NCBI RefSeq assembly: GCF_016798325.1
Contig: NZ_JAERVO010000002.1
Span: 558,001 to 622,000, forward strand
Direction: 5' to 3'
DNA from: Marinobacter mangrovi
GTDB lineage: Bacteria > Pseudomonadota > Gammaproteobacteria > Pseudomonadales > Oleiphilaceae
DNA length: 64,000 nucleotides
Positions 48,048 to 57,187 of this stretch are shown in pieces (position 1 is the first letter of the stretch; every line of letters begins with the position of its first letter). The notes under the pieces are model-generated. The model was not told the origin of the DNA. It was given only the letters and a program-made list of their open reading frames with translations, and made no database searches. A program made the position numbers and the translations under genes.

Positions 48048-48767
48048 ATGCTGAGCTACAATCATTTTCGTCGCCAAATCAGGCGGCTCATCACTTCCAA
48101 ACCCTGTCTATACCTTCCGGTTACGCGAATCAGGGCGCCGCAATTGGTGGTTTCTAGAGCGTCAGAGATCGTGATTGAAGGGTACCCAAGATGTGGAAAC
48201 TCATTCGCCGAAGCCGCTTTTCGACTCCCTCAACAAAGGGATATGAAGATCGCACATCATTGTCATGCTTCGGCGCAGGTGATTTATGCGGCAAAAAAGG
48301 ACATTCCTTGCCTGGTTCTCATCCGCGAGCCGGTCGACGCTGTCACATCATTTATTATTAAATCGAACGAATCTATTGGTGCCAATGCTGCCTTGAGGGA
48401 ATATTTGGAGTTTTATCAAGCTGTTGCGAAGTGCGCGGGCAAGTATGTCCTTGCCGACTTTGAAACAGTCATTGCGGATTTTTCTAAAGTGATTGGCGCG
48501 ATCAATGCCAAATACCGCGTAACGTTCGAGAATTGGGCAGCCCATTCTGTCGATGAAAAAATGGTGATGGATGAAGTTGAACGCCTGAACCGAATTCGCA
48601 ATAAGACGGTGAGCACGGGATACGGGACGAGTGCTACGGAAGAAGAGCTCGCGGCACGCCGTCAGAAAAAAATGGAAATTCGCAAAACTATTCAGGACGA
48701 CCTGTGCCGGGATCTGGTGTCCGAATGTGAATCGCTTTACCAATCTTTGCGTCGCCAATCGGTTTGA
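48048..48767 (+). CDS. Sulfotransferase-like P-loop protein (second candidate)
   Basis: The 239-residue product has a P-loop-like EGYPRCGNSF near residue 44 and LVLIREPVDAVTSF near residue 90. These correspond to the PAPS 5'-phosphosulfate loop and 3'-phosphate motif of sulfotransferases (R, then P and S in the expected order). The rest is shorter and more divergent than the first enzyme. The start ATG has no good ribosome site, so the N terminus is uncertain. Sulfation is inferred from the two motifs and the context. Confidence 0.65.
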   Translation: MLSYNHFRRQIRRLITSKPCLYLPVTRIRAPQLVVSRASEIVIEGYPRCGNSFAEAAFRLPQQRDMKIAHHCHASAQVIYAAKKDIPCLVLIREPVDAVTSFIIKSNESIGANAALREYLEFYQAVAKCAGKYVLADFETVIADFSKVIGAINAKYRVTFENWAAHSVDEKMVMDEVERLNRIRNKTVSTGYGTSATEEELAARRQKKMEIRKTIQDDLCRDLVSECESLYQSLRRQSV

Positions 48768-48775
48768 GGTCATTT

Positions 48776-49924
48776 GTGCAAGTGAAACGTAAAACGGCCA
48801 TGTGCTTTAACGCATCAACCAATGTCGTTGGAGGGGCTGTACAGAATTCCGCCAACTTTATGCGTTATTCTGCAGAAGATCCTGAAATTGATTGGTATTA
48901 CGTCGTTTCGCCACAAGTGTTGGCCGAGGCCAGGAAAATAGGGTTTGACGATGATGTTCTGTGTCTCCAAGAGTCGCCCGCTCAATCGGCGTCCAGTCGG
49001 CGACAGCTCTATCGGTATGTGGCGGAAAAGCAGCCAGAGGTCGTCTACACGATGGCTGGGCCGGCTTACGTCAGTTTTCCATGCACTCACGTGATGGGTT
49101 GTAGCAATCCATATCTCACCAACTTGAGTTGGCAGTCCCTGAGCTATAACAGGAGTTTCGGGCAGATACTGATCACTTTGGCTCGATCGGTTTATCAGGC
49201 GTTTTATGCCCGAAAGGCCGATGCCTGGATATTTCAGACTGAAGCCTCTCGCAAGGGATTTATGGAGCGATTGTTCGTTCCGGAAACGGCAACGGATGTC
49301 GTGCCCAATGCGGTCGGCAAGGCATTTGATTTGGAGCGATTCGCGGCTTCCACTCCGGAGATGAATGGCGGCGTGATAAAAGGCCTATACCCGGCCGCCT
49401 ATTACCCTCACAAAGCCCACATGATGATTCCGGATGTTTTAGCGGAGCTTAAACAGCAGTATCCAAAGGCTGATATCAAGCTTTCCGTAACGTTAAAGAA
49501 GCATTCTCCAGAAGAGGGCAAGTTGTTTGACCTGGCAGCCAGAAAAGGGGTCGTCGATAGCGTTGTCAATATTGGTCCCTATAGTTATTCAGATGCGCCA
49601 GATATATTAGCCGCTCATGACTTTGTCTTTTTTCCGAGCATTCTGGAGGTGTTTTCAACGTCGTATCTTGAGGCTATGGCGTCCGCACGCCCATTGGTCG
49701 TTGCCGATAAGGATTTCGCGCGCGAGGTTTGTGGCAGATTCGCGACTTATTTCAAACCTCTTTCGTCTAAGGATGCTGCACGGAAGATCATGGAGGTCTT
49801 GGACAGGATTCAAGCTGGGGAGGGGGCGTCCAGGCCAGCCGAGGAAGGCATATCGTCTCCCTTGATTGCTTATGATGAGCGATACAGCCGAATCCGCAGT
49901 ATCTTACTCTCAAAGTGTGGCTAG
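48776..49924 (+). CDS. GT4-type glycosyltransferase
   Basis: This is a GT-B fold enzyme. The C-terminal donor domain holds GLYPAAYYPHKAHMMIPDVL and the family block HDFVFFPSILEVFSTSYLEA (Glu in the EX7E-like position), then MASARPLVVADKDF. I choose the GTG at 48776 because GAGG lies 6 nt upstream. A TTG at 48764 and an ATG at 48800 are alternatives. The product has 382 residues and should act in repeat-unit assembly. Confidence 0.85.
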   Translation: MQVKRKTAMCFNASTNVVGGAVQNSANFMRYSAEDPEIDWYYVVSPQVLAEARKIGFDDDVLCLQESPAQSASSRRQLYRYVAEKQPEVVYTMAGPAYVSFPCTHVMGCSNPYLTNLSWQSLSYNRSFGQILITLARSVYQAFYARKADAWIFQTEASRKGFMERLFVPETATDVVPNAVGKAFDLERFAASTPEMNGGVIKGLYPAAYYPHKAHMMIPDVLAELKQQYPKADIKLSVTLKKHSPEEGKLFDLAARKGVVDSVVNIGPYSYSDAPDILAAHDFVFFPSILEVFSTSYLEAMASARPLVVADKDFAREVCGRFATYFKPLSSKDAARKIMEVLDRIQAGEGASRPAEEGISSPLIAYDERYSRIRSILLSKCG

Positions 49925-49928
49925 CGTA

Positions 49929-49960
49929 AAAAATGCGCGCGGAGCCTCTGAGAGCATTTT
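49929..49960 (+). terminator. Weak terminator-like inverted repeat before gmd
   Basis: AAAATGC and GCATTTT form short arms around an 18-nt loop, ending in a T run. The stem is AT-rich and short, so it is only a possible terminator between the glycosyltransferase gene and gmd. Confidence 0.3.
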
Positions 49961-50006
49961 ATAAATTCAGGCCATCGTTTTTGGCTGGAACGTTAAGCAG
50001 GTTGCT

Positions 50007-51134
50007 ATGAAAAAAGCTCTTATTACTGGAGTTACCGGGCAGGACGGCTCGTATTTGGCCGAGTTTTTATTGGAAAAAGGATATGAGGTTCACGGGATTA
50101 AGCGCAGGGCCTCATCATTCAACACCCAAAGAGTCGACCATATCTACCAGGACCCTCATGTCGAGAACCAAAATTTCGTCCTTCATTACGGTGACCTGAC
50201 AGATTCATCGAACCTGATTCGCATCCTCAAGGAGATTGAGCCTGATGAGGTGTATAACCTTGGCGCTCAATCCCATGTCGCGGTGAGTTTTGAGGCACCT
50301 GAGTATACCGCGGACGTTGATGCCATCGGCACATTAAGGTTGCTGGAGGCGATCAGGTTTCTCGGGCTTGAGAGTAAGACCCGCTTCTATCAGGCATCGA
50401 CCTCCGAGTTATATGGATTGGTCCAGGAAACACCGCAAAAGGAAACAACGCCTTTCCATCCACGATCGCCGTATGCCGTGGCCAAGCTTTATGCATACTG
50501 GATTGCCGTCAACTACCGCGAGGCCTACGGTATGTATGCCTGTAACGGTATCCTCTTCAACCACGAATCGCCTCGTCGGGGGGAAACCTTTGTCACCCGC
50601 AAGATTACTCGTGGGATGGCCAACATTGCTCAGGGCCTTGAGTCGTGCCTCTACATGGGTAACCTCGATGCGCTCAGGGACTGGGGGCATGCAAAGGATT
50701 ATGTTCGCATGCAGTGGCTGATGCTCCAGCAGGAGAGCCCCGAAGATTTTGTGATCGCTACGGGCAAACAATATTCTGTCCGCGAGTTTATCCAGTGGTC
50801 GGCCTCGGAACTCGGTATCACTCTGCGTTTTCAGGGCGAGGGTGTCGACGAAACCGGCATTGTAGAAGCGGTTAAGGGAGACGCCTGCCCCGCAGTGACC
50901 GTAGGTGACGTCGTTGTTCGTGTAGACCCCCGTTATTTCCGTCCTTCGGAGGTGGAGACGTTGCTGGGCGATCCTACCAAGGCTAAGGAACAACTGGGTT
51001 GGGAGCCTGAGATCACTGCGATGGAAATGTGCTCGGAGATGGTTGCTGAGGATCTCAAGGCTGCCCAGAGACATGCGTTACTGAAAAAGCATGGGTTGGA
51101 AATTCCCGTCTCATTGGAGAGCAGTCATGACTGA
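50007..51134 (+). CDS. gmd: GDP-mannose 4,6-dehydratase Gmd
   Basis: Gmd converts GDP-D-mannose to GDP-4-keto-6-deoxymannose. The 375-residue SDR enzyme has the nucleotide-binding [20 protein letters not shown], the substrate region [16 protein letters not shown] (catalytic Thr/Glu) and [10 protein letters not shown] (Tyr-x-x-x-Lys). Its end overlaps fcl by 8 bp. With fcl and manC it gives the GDP-L-fucose pathway. Confidence 0.96.
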   Translation: MKKALITGVTGQDGSYLAEFLLEKGYEVHGIKRRASSFNTQRVDHIYQDPHVENQNFVLHYGDLTDSSNLIRILKEIEPDEVYNLGAQSHVAVSFEAPEYTADVDAIGTLRLLEAIRFLGLESKTRFYQASTSELYGLVQETPQKETTPFHPRSPYAVAKLYAYWIAVNYREAYGMYACNGILFNHESPRRGETFVTRKITRGMANIAQGLESCLYMGNLDALRDWGHAKDYVRMQWLMLQQESPEDFVIATGKQYSVREFIQWSASELGITLRFQGEGVDETGIVEAVKGDACPAVTVGDVVVRVDPRYFRPSEVETLLGDPTKAKEQLGWEPEITAMEMCSEMVAEDLKAAQRHALLKKHGLEIPVSLESSHD

Positions 51135-52098
51135 CCAGAAGCCCAGAATTTTCGTGGCCGGGCATCGTGGAATGGTCGGGTCGGCAATCGTCAGAAAGCT
51201 TGAGGACCTTGGGGGGAGCGACCTGGTCACCCGGACCCGTGCTGAACTCGACTTGACGAACCAGAAAGAGGTGGAAGCCTTCTTCCACGATGAAAAGATT
51301 GACGAAGTGTATATCGCCGCGGCAAAAGTCGGAGGTATTCATGCGAACAATGAGTTTCCGGCCGAATTCATTTATGAAAACCTGATGATGGAGTGCAACC
51401 TCATTCACTCTGCTCATAAGGCTGGCGTCCAAAAAGTGCTGTTTTTAGGCTCGTCTTGCATCTATCCGAAACTTGCAGGTCAACCTATGGCCGAAGATGC
51501 GCTGCTCACGGGTGTGTTGGAGTCGACCAATGAGCCCTATGCGGTCGCGAAAATTGCCGGTATCAAATTGTGTGAAAGTTATAATCGCCAATTCGGACGA
51601 GATTATCGAAGTGTGATGCCAACCAACCTCTATGGACCTCACGATAATTTCCACCCTGAAAATTCCCATGTAATTCCTGCATTGCTGAGGCGTTTTCATG
51701 AGGCGTGCGAGCGCGGTGATGAGGAGGTCGTCATCTGGGGGAGTGGCAAGCCCAAGCGTGAGTTTTTACACGTTGATGATATGGCGGCCGCGAGCGTTCA
51801 CGTCATGAACCTTGCCCCAGAAGATTATGAGCGTGATACCCAGCCGATGTTGTCACATATCAACGTTGGTACCGGTGAGGACTGTTCGATAGCTGAATTG
51901 GCTCAAACGATCGCAAAGGTAACAGGCTTCAGTGGGCGACTCGTCTTTGACGATTCGAAACCGGATGGGGCGCCTCGGAAGCTTCTGGATGTTTCCCGTA
52001 TCACATCGATGGGGTGGTCACCGACGGTGACCCTCGAACAGGGGCTTCGCTCAACATACGCCTGGTTTGTTGACCACATAAGGTCAGTTCGTGGGTGA
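51127..52098 (+). CDS. fcl: GDP-L-fucose synthase Fcl (WcaG)
   Basis: Fcl is the epimerase-reductase that turns the Gmd product into GDP-L-fucose. The 323-residue product has [16 protein letters not shown] (NADPH binding), [16 protein letters not shown] (catalytic Ser) and [16 protein letters not shown] (Tyr-x-x-x-Lys). The ATG at 51127 has GGAGAG upstream and lies inside gmd. A longer reading from 51091 would be entirely overlapping. Confidence 0.95.
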   Translation: MTDQKPRIFVAGHRGMVGSAIVRKLEDLGGSDLVTRTRAELDLTNQKEVEAFFHDEKIDEVYIAAAKVGGIHANNEFPAEFIYENLMMECNLIHSAHKAGVQKVLFLGSSCIYPKLAGQPMAEDALLTGVLESTNEPYAVAKIAGIKLCESYNRQFGRDYRSVMPTNLYGPHDNFHPENSHVIPALLRRFHEACERGDEEVVIWGSGKPKREFLHVDDMAAASVHVMNLAPEDYERDTQPMLSHINVGTGEDCSIAELAQTIAKVTGFSGRLVFDDSKPDGAPRKLLDVSRITSMGWSPTVTLEQGLRSTYAWFVDHIRSVRG

Positions 52099-52146
52099 TT
52101 TGAGGTTCGGCAGGCGACTCGAATACATTAACGTTGTGGTAGAAGC

Positions 52147-52908
52147 TTGAAAGTCTCAATTATTACGGTTTGCTTTAACAGTGCAGAAACGATCAGAGAT
52201 ACGATGGTTTCTGTGGCCAATCAGACGTATCCGGATATCGAGCACGTGATTGTCGATGGCGGATCGAAAGACCGAACAATGGAGATTGTTCAGGAATTTC
52301 GCGATCAACTCGGCCCGGTTATCAGTGAGCCCGACAAAGGCCTCTACGATGCGATGAACAAGGGAGTTCAGGCGGCGACGGGCGATGTCATCGGAATTCT
52401 CAATTCGGATGACTTCTATGAGACCGATGATGCGGTACAAGCTGTTATGGACGCATTCGGTCGACAACCAGACCTTGATATCGTCTTCGGCAACGTCGTG
52501 TTCGTAGCTCCCGAGGATTTGTCCGCCATCACGCGGTTTTATCGTGCCGGCCATTTTAGGCCCTGGAAACTCAGGTTTGGCTGGATGCCGCCGCACCCCG
52601 CTACGTTCGTTAGAAGAGAAGCGTACGAGGCGTGTGGACAATACCGCCTCGACTTCAAGATAGCAGCCGACTATGAAATGTTTGTACGCTGGCTGGCCAT
52701 TGCCGGGCTCAGGTATCAGTGGGTTAATAAGGTGATCGTCAGAATGAGGGCCGGAGGGGTGAGTACCTCCGGGATCAAAAGCAGCCTTTTGCTGAATCGG
52801 GAGATCGTCAGGGCTTGCCTGGAAAATGGCATATACACAAATCTCGCTCTTGTCATGACTAAGCTGCCTTTCAAGCTGATGGAGCTCTGGCGGAAGTCGG
52901 GACGTTAG
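52147..52908 (+). CDS. GT2-family glycosyltransferase (WcaE-like)
   Basis: The 253-residue product opens with VSIITVCFNSAETIRDTMVS and has VDGGSKDRT and ILNSDDFYE (DXD-like). The stretch SEPDKGLYDAMNKGVQAATG is typical of glycosyltransferases next to gmd-fcl in colanic acid-like clusters. It may transfer fucose or the following sugar; that is inference. The start is TTG at 52147. Confidence 0.88.
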   Translation: MKVSIITVCFNSAETIRDTMVSVANQTYPDIEHVIVDGGSKDRTMEIVQEFRDQLGPVISEPDKGLYDAMNKGVQAATGDVIGILNSDDFYETDDAVQAVMDAFGRQPDLDIVFGNVVFVAPEDLSAITRFYRAGHFRPWKLRFGWMPPHPATFVRREAYEACGQYRLDFKIAADYEMFVRWLAIAGLRYQWVNKVIVRMRAGGVSTSGIKSSLLLNREIVRACLENGIYTNLALVMTKLPFKLMELWRKSGR

Positions 52909-52935
52909 TATGACAGGGACAGGAGTAGGGCTCTT

Positions 52936-53940
52936 ATGACTCGGGTTCTTGTCACGGGGGCTTCCGGCTTTGTCGGTGGGGCGCTGCTTCGTAGACTTGC
53001 CGATGACGACAACGTTGAAACGGTCGCCGCTATCCGCAATAGCAGCGGTCGTATTCCCTGCGCAGATCGGATCGTTGCTGGCTGTGTTCTGGGAAACGAG
53101 TGTACGAGTTCGGGATGGGATGACGCGCTTCGGGGCGTGGACGTTGTGGTCCATTGCGCTGCCAGAGTGCACATAATGAACGACACAGCGACAGACCCTC
53201 TCGACGAATTTCGGCGGATTAACGTAACAGGGACACTTAAGCTCGCAGAATTGGCGGCCAAGGCAGGGGTCAGGCGCTTTGTGTTTGTCAGTACTGTCAA
53301 GGTAAATGGAGAAGCAACTCGCCCGGGAGAGCCTTTTCGCGAGACCGATACCGGTGCCTGCCAGGACGACTACGGATTATCGAAGTCGGAGGCCGAAGCG
53401 GCCCTCCGTACTCTCGCAGATAAAACCGGGATGGAAGTGACGATAGTGCGCCCGCCGCTGGTATACGGGCCGGGTGTCAAAGGTAATTTTAAGAGCCTCT
53501 ACCGGCTGGCGACGAGCGGTCTACCTTTGCCCCTCGGGGCGATAAACAATCTGCGCAGTTTGATTTATATTGGAAATCTGTCTGATTTTCTGGCGTTGCT
53601 TGTTCATCACCCGAAGGCGGGCAATGACGTTTTTCTTGTCTCAGATGGTGATGATCTTTCAACGACATCCTTGCTGCGTTGTTTTGGTCAACATTCAGGG
53701 AAGAGAGTCCGGCTTTTCTATTTTCCTGCAGTTGCGCTGTTCTTGCTTGGTCGAATGTTGGGGCGAAAGTCCGTCGTGGACCGATTGTGCGGTAGTCTTC
53801 AAGTGAGCATTGAGAAAGCGCAACAAAGATTGAGCTGGCAACCCCCTTTCACCGTCTCCGAGGGAATACGGTCAACGGTTTCGGAGCTGGGGAAAGAAGA
53901 TCGTTCCAGAAATGAGAGAGAAAGAGGGAATTTTGATTAG
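52936..53940 (+). CDS. NAD-dependent epimerase/reductase (WbpV-like extended SDR)
   Basis: The 334-residue SDR has VTGASGFVGGALLRRLA (NAD binding), HCAARVHIM, FVSTVKVNGEA and YGLSKSEAE (Tyr-x-x-x-Lys). The type is that placed beside WbpL/WbpM-like proteins, where it reduces the WbpM product to UDP-N-acetylquinovosamine or a related sugar. The specific product here is an inference from context. It overlaps the next gene by 29 bp. Confidence 0.85.
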   Translation: MTRVLVTGASGFVGGALLRRLADDDNVETVAAIRNSSGRIPCADRIVAGCVLGNECTSSGWDDALRGVDVVVHCAARVHIMNDTATDPLDEFRRINVTGTLKLAELAAKAGVRRFVFVSTVKVNGEATRPGEPFRETDTGACQDDYGLSKSEAEAALRTLADKTGMEVTIVRPPLVYGPGVKGNFKSLYRLATSGLPLPLGAINNLRSLIYIGNLSDFLALLVHHPKAGNDVFLVSDGDDLSTTSLLRCFGQHSGKRVRLFYFPAVALFLLGRMLGRKSVVDRLCGSLQVSIEKAQQRLSWQPPFTVSEGIRSTVSELGKEDRSRNERERGNFD

Positions 53941-54484
53941 ATTTTTCGATATCGTTTTTTCTTTTATAGGGTTGGTTGCCGGGTTCCCGGTCATGCTGAT
54001 TATCGCATGTGTCGGTTTCTTCGATACGGGCTCGCCAATTTTTCGCCAGGAACGTGTTGGTCGGTTTGGTAGCCCTTTTGTGTTGGTTAAGTTTCGAACC
54101 ATGGCCAGAGAAACGGCTTCGGTGGCCAGTCACTTGGCTGAATTTTCCTCTGTGACCCCATTGGGGCGTTTTCTTCGGAAAACCAAGCTGGATGAATTAC
54201 CCCAGCTGTGGAATGTGCTGAAAGGGGAGATGAGTCTTGTGGGACCTCGGCCATGCTTGTTCAGCCAACATGAGCTTATCGAGGCCAGGAAAAGTTTGCG
54301 GGTCCTTGATGCCCGACCCGGTATTACCGGCCTGGCGCAAATCAATGACATCGATATGTCCACGCCCGAACTGCTGGCGGAAACGGATGCCAGGATGCTC
54401 GCCCAATTGGATCTCCCAGCATACTTCCAGTTTATAGTACTGACGGTATTAGGCAAGGGCTCTGGAGACAGGATAAAGGAGTGA
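53912..54484 (+). CDS. Initiating sugar-phosphate transferase (PglC/WcaJ-type)
   Basis: This 190-residue monotopic phosphoglycosyltransferase starts repeat-unit synthesis by moving sugar-1-phosphate from a UDP-sugar to undecaprenyl phosphate. It has an N-terminal re-entrant membrane helix (about 10-32), [16 protein letters not shown], the catalytic Asp-Glu pair in [11 protein letters not shown] and [10 protein letters not shown]. It lacks the extra N-terminal domains of full WcaJ. It overlaps its neighbours on both sides. Confidence 0.92.
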   Translation: MREKEGILIRFFDIVFSFIGLVAGFPVMLIIACVGFFDTGSPIFRQERVGRFGSPFVLVKFRTMARETASVASHLAEFSSVTPLGRFLRKTKLDELPQLWNVLKGEMSLVGPRPCLFSQHELIEARKSLRVLDARPGITGLAQINDIDMSTPELLAETDARMLAQLDLPAYFQFIVLTVLGKGSGDRIKE

Positions 54485-56427
54485 GAATGCTTCGAGCATT
54501 TCTGGAGTTGCCAAGAGTTTACAAGCGGCTGGTGTCCGTTTTTTCGGATGTCTTCTTTCTCGCAGTGGCGCTTTGGGCTGCGTTTGCGTTGAGACTGGAG
54601 CAGTCTGCATGGGTTCCCACGAACTCCCAGGTTACGGTCTCTATCTTCACCATTGCCGTCACGATCGTTGTTTTTATCCGCCTTGGCCTATATCGGGCCG
54701 TCATCAGATACATGGGCGATAAAGCGTTACTTACGATCATCTATGGGGTGCTCGCGTCCAGTCTTTCACTCATTGTGTTGGGTTATCTTTTTCAGGCATT
54801 CGTTCCGCGCTCTGTGCCCGTCATATACGGTGCGTTTGCGTTTATGTTCGTGAGTGGCACGCGGCTGGGTGTCCGTGTGCTTGTCAATCGACCCATTCAG
54901 CGAGCCAAAGAGACTGTTGCTATCATCGGTGCGGGCGAGACAGGGATGCAGCTTGCTTCTGCGCTGGAGCAGGGTACAGAGTTCCGTCCTGTCATTTTTG
55001 TGACTTTCGATCATGCGAATCACAAGGCAACCATCAATGGCCTGCCTGTCATTGGTATCCAGCATATTGCGAGGGGTGTGGTTGCACACAGGGTCGAGCG
55101 AATACTCCTTGCGCTGGACCCCGAATCAAAAATCGATAGAAAACGTCTGCTGAAGCAACTTGAACCTCTTGCGATTCCCGTTCAAACAGTGCCTTCCATG
55201 TCCGAACTGGTTTCCGGCATGGCGCGAATCAATGACATCCGGGACCTTGAGATCGAGGATTTGTTGGGACGAGAGCCCATCCGTATTGATAGCTCGCTGA
55301 TTGAGAACAGCCTCAATCAGTCGTCTGTGCTGGTTACCGGAGCCGGTGGCTCAATCGGGTCGGAGTTATGCCGTCAGATACTGAGGCAGAGGCCCCGCGT
55401 GCTGGTGCTTTTCGAGCAGTCCGAGTACTCGCTGTATCAGATAGAAAGAGAGCTGTGCGCTATCAATCAAGTTGAGGGGCTCTCGGTGGAGCTGCATCCC
55501 ATCCTTGGGAGTGTGTGTCATCGGCGTCGAATGGAGGCCGTTATGAAGGCCTTTGGAGTAAAGACGGTCTACCATGCCGCTGCCTATAAGCACGTCCCGC
55601 TCGTCGAGCACAACGTCATTGAAGGTGTGCAAAATAATGTCTTCGGTACGTGGCACACTGCTGAGGCCGCAGTGGCTGCCGGGGTCGATCGTTTCGTGTT
55701 GATTTCAACTGACAAGGCTGTTCGGCCAACGAACGTCATGGGAGCCAGCAAGCGCCTGGCGGAACTGGTGCTGCAGGGGCTCGCGGGGCGAGCGGAAAAA
55801 ACACGTTTTACCATGGTTCGATTTGGCAACGTTCTTGGATCCAGCGGTTCCGTTGTTCCGCTGTTCAGGGATCAGATTCGTGACGGCGGTCCTGTGACTG
55901 TGACCCACCCCGATATCATTCGTTACTTTATGACGATCCCGGAAGCGACTCAGCTTGTGTTGCAGGCGGGAAGTATGGGTGAAGGCGGGGAAGTTTTTGT
56001 TCTCGATATGGGAGAGCCGGTAAAAATAGTCGATTTAGCCCGTAAGATGATTCGTTTGATGGGGCTGGATGAAAAAAATGAGGCGAATCCTGACGGTGAT
56101 GTGGAAATCGTATTCAGCGGGCTCAGACCTGGAGAAAAACTTTTTGAAGAATTGTTGATTGGCGACGACCCTCAAGGAACGGCTCACCCTCGCATCATGA
56201 AGGCGAGGGAAGCGAGTCTTCCATGGGTGGATGTGAAACACCTGATCGACATGATTCACGAAGCAAGCTTGCAGTTTGATTTGGACAGGATATTTGCGCT
56301 TTTGAGAGAGGCGCCTCTTGGCTATTGTCCTAACTGTGAGGTATCAGATCTCGTTGCTGGTAGTCATCGGGAAGATGCGTCCGTGAGAGATGCGCAATTG
56401 GAGACCTTTCAGGGGAAGCTTCATTAA
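54481..56427 (+). CDS. Membrane UDP-GlcNAc 4,6-dehydratase, WbpM/CapD (FlaA1-type)
   Basis: The 648-residue protein has four N-terminal membrane helices (about 18-130) and a first Rossmann domain ([16 protein letters not shown], about 147-162). The catalytic SDR domain has [16 protein letters not shown] (about 285-300), [18 protein letters not shown] with Met replacing the usual Tyr as in this family, and [12 protein letters not shown]. WbpM-like enzymes make UDP-4-keto-6-deoxy-GlcNAc. It starts with GTG overlapping the transferase stop; an ATG two codons later is possible. Confidence 0.92.
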   Translation: MRMLRAFLELPRVYKRLVSVFSDVFFLAVALWAAFALRLEQSAWVPTNSQVTVSIFTIAVTIVVFIRLGLYRAVIRYMGDKALLTIIYGVLASSLSLIVLGYLFQAFVPRSVPVIYGAFAFMFVSGTRLGVRVLVNRPIQRAKETVAIIGAGETGMQLASALEQGTEFRPVIFVTFDHANHKATINGLPVIGIQHIARGVVAHRVERILLALDPESKIDRKRLLKQLEPLAIPVQTVPSMSELVSGMARINDIRDLEIEDLLGREPIRIDSSLIENSLNQSSVLVTGAGGSIGSELCRQILRQRPRVLVLFEQSEYSLYQIERELCAINQVEGLSVELHPILGSVCHRRRMEAVMKAFGVKTVYHAAAYKHVPLVEHNVIEGVQNNVFGTWHTAEAAVAAGVDRFVLISTDKAVRPTNVMGASKRLAELVLQGLAGRAEKTRFTMVRFGNVLGSSGSVVPLFRDQIRDGGPVTVTHPDIIRYFMTIPEATQLVLQAGSMGEGGEVFVLDMGEPVKIVDLARKMIRLMGLDEKNEANPDGDVEIVFSGLRPGEKLFEELLIGDDPQGTAHPRIMKAREASLPWVDVKHLIDMIHEASLQFDLDRIFALLREAPLGYCPNCEVSDLVAGSHREDASVRDAQLETFQGKLH

Positions 56428-56568
56428 TCACTAAACATTGAGGCTTGCTCCTTTTGGTGCCTTCCGTACACGTATCAATGGATAAAGACTTAAGTGTCTC
56501 CCGTACTGGGTGATTTAGAGGCACCACTGGGCATATAACAGCGATTTAGGCTAAATGAGGGCAGCGGT

Positions 56569-57183
56569 TTGGAAGAAAATATTGTCTGGCACAACCATCG
56601 AATTTCTCGCGCCGAACGCGCTGAAATCAAAAACCAGAAACCGTGTCTCATATGGTTTACCGGATTAAGCGGATCGGGTAAGTCGACAATTGCGAATGCT
56701 CTGGATGTGGCTCTCTATCAGCGTGGTTATCACACGTTCCTGCTTGATGGTGATAATGTTCGTCATGGTTTGAACAAGGATTTGGGTTTCTCAGATGATG
56801 AGAGGGTAGAGAATATCCGGCGTATTGGAGAGGTGAGCAAGCTGTTTGCTGATGCTGGGTTAATCGTTCTCAGTGCATTTATTTCTCCGTTCACGAGTGA
56901 CCGTCGGATGGTTCGCAATCTGTTTCCGGCGGGTGAGTTTATCGAAGTCTTCATGAATACGCCTCTGGAAGCCTGTGAAGAGCGCGACCCCAAAGGTTTG
57001 TACAAAAAGGCCCGAGCGGGTGAAATTACGCATTTTACCGGCATTGACGCTCCTTACGAATTGCCTTCTCACCCAGAAGTTACTCTGGATACGACTCAAT
57101 ACAGTGTGGACCAATGTGTCGATAAACTTGTCTCATATCTGCGAGATCGAAAGCTGATTCTCGAGTGCTCCGGCGCGGGTTGA
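56569..57183 (+). CDS. cysC: Adenylyl-sulfate (APS) kinase CysC
   Basis: CysC phosphorylates adenylyl sulfate to PAPS, the sulfate donor of sulfotransferases. The 204-residue product has Walker [10 protein letters not shown] (about residues 32-40), [17 protein letters not shown], the acceptor-side [13 protein letters not shown] and [14 protein letters not shown]. It starts with TTG. It stands free of cysD/cysN and next to a sulfate-type permease, so it looks dedicated to PAPS supply for glycan sulfation rather than general assimilation. Confidence 0.94.
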   Translation: MEENIVWHNHRISRAERAEIKNQKPCLIWFTGLSGSGKSTIANALDVALYQRGYHTFLLDGDNVRHGLNKDLGFSDDERVENIRRIGEVSKLFADAGLIVLSAFISPFTSDRRMVRNLFPAGEFIEVFMNTPLEACEERDPKGLYKKARAGEITHFTGIDAPYELPSHPEVTLDTTQYSVDQCVDKLVSYLRDRKLILECSGAG

Positions 57184-57187
57184 TTAT

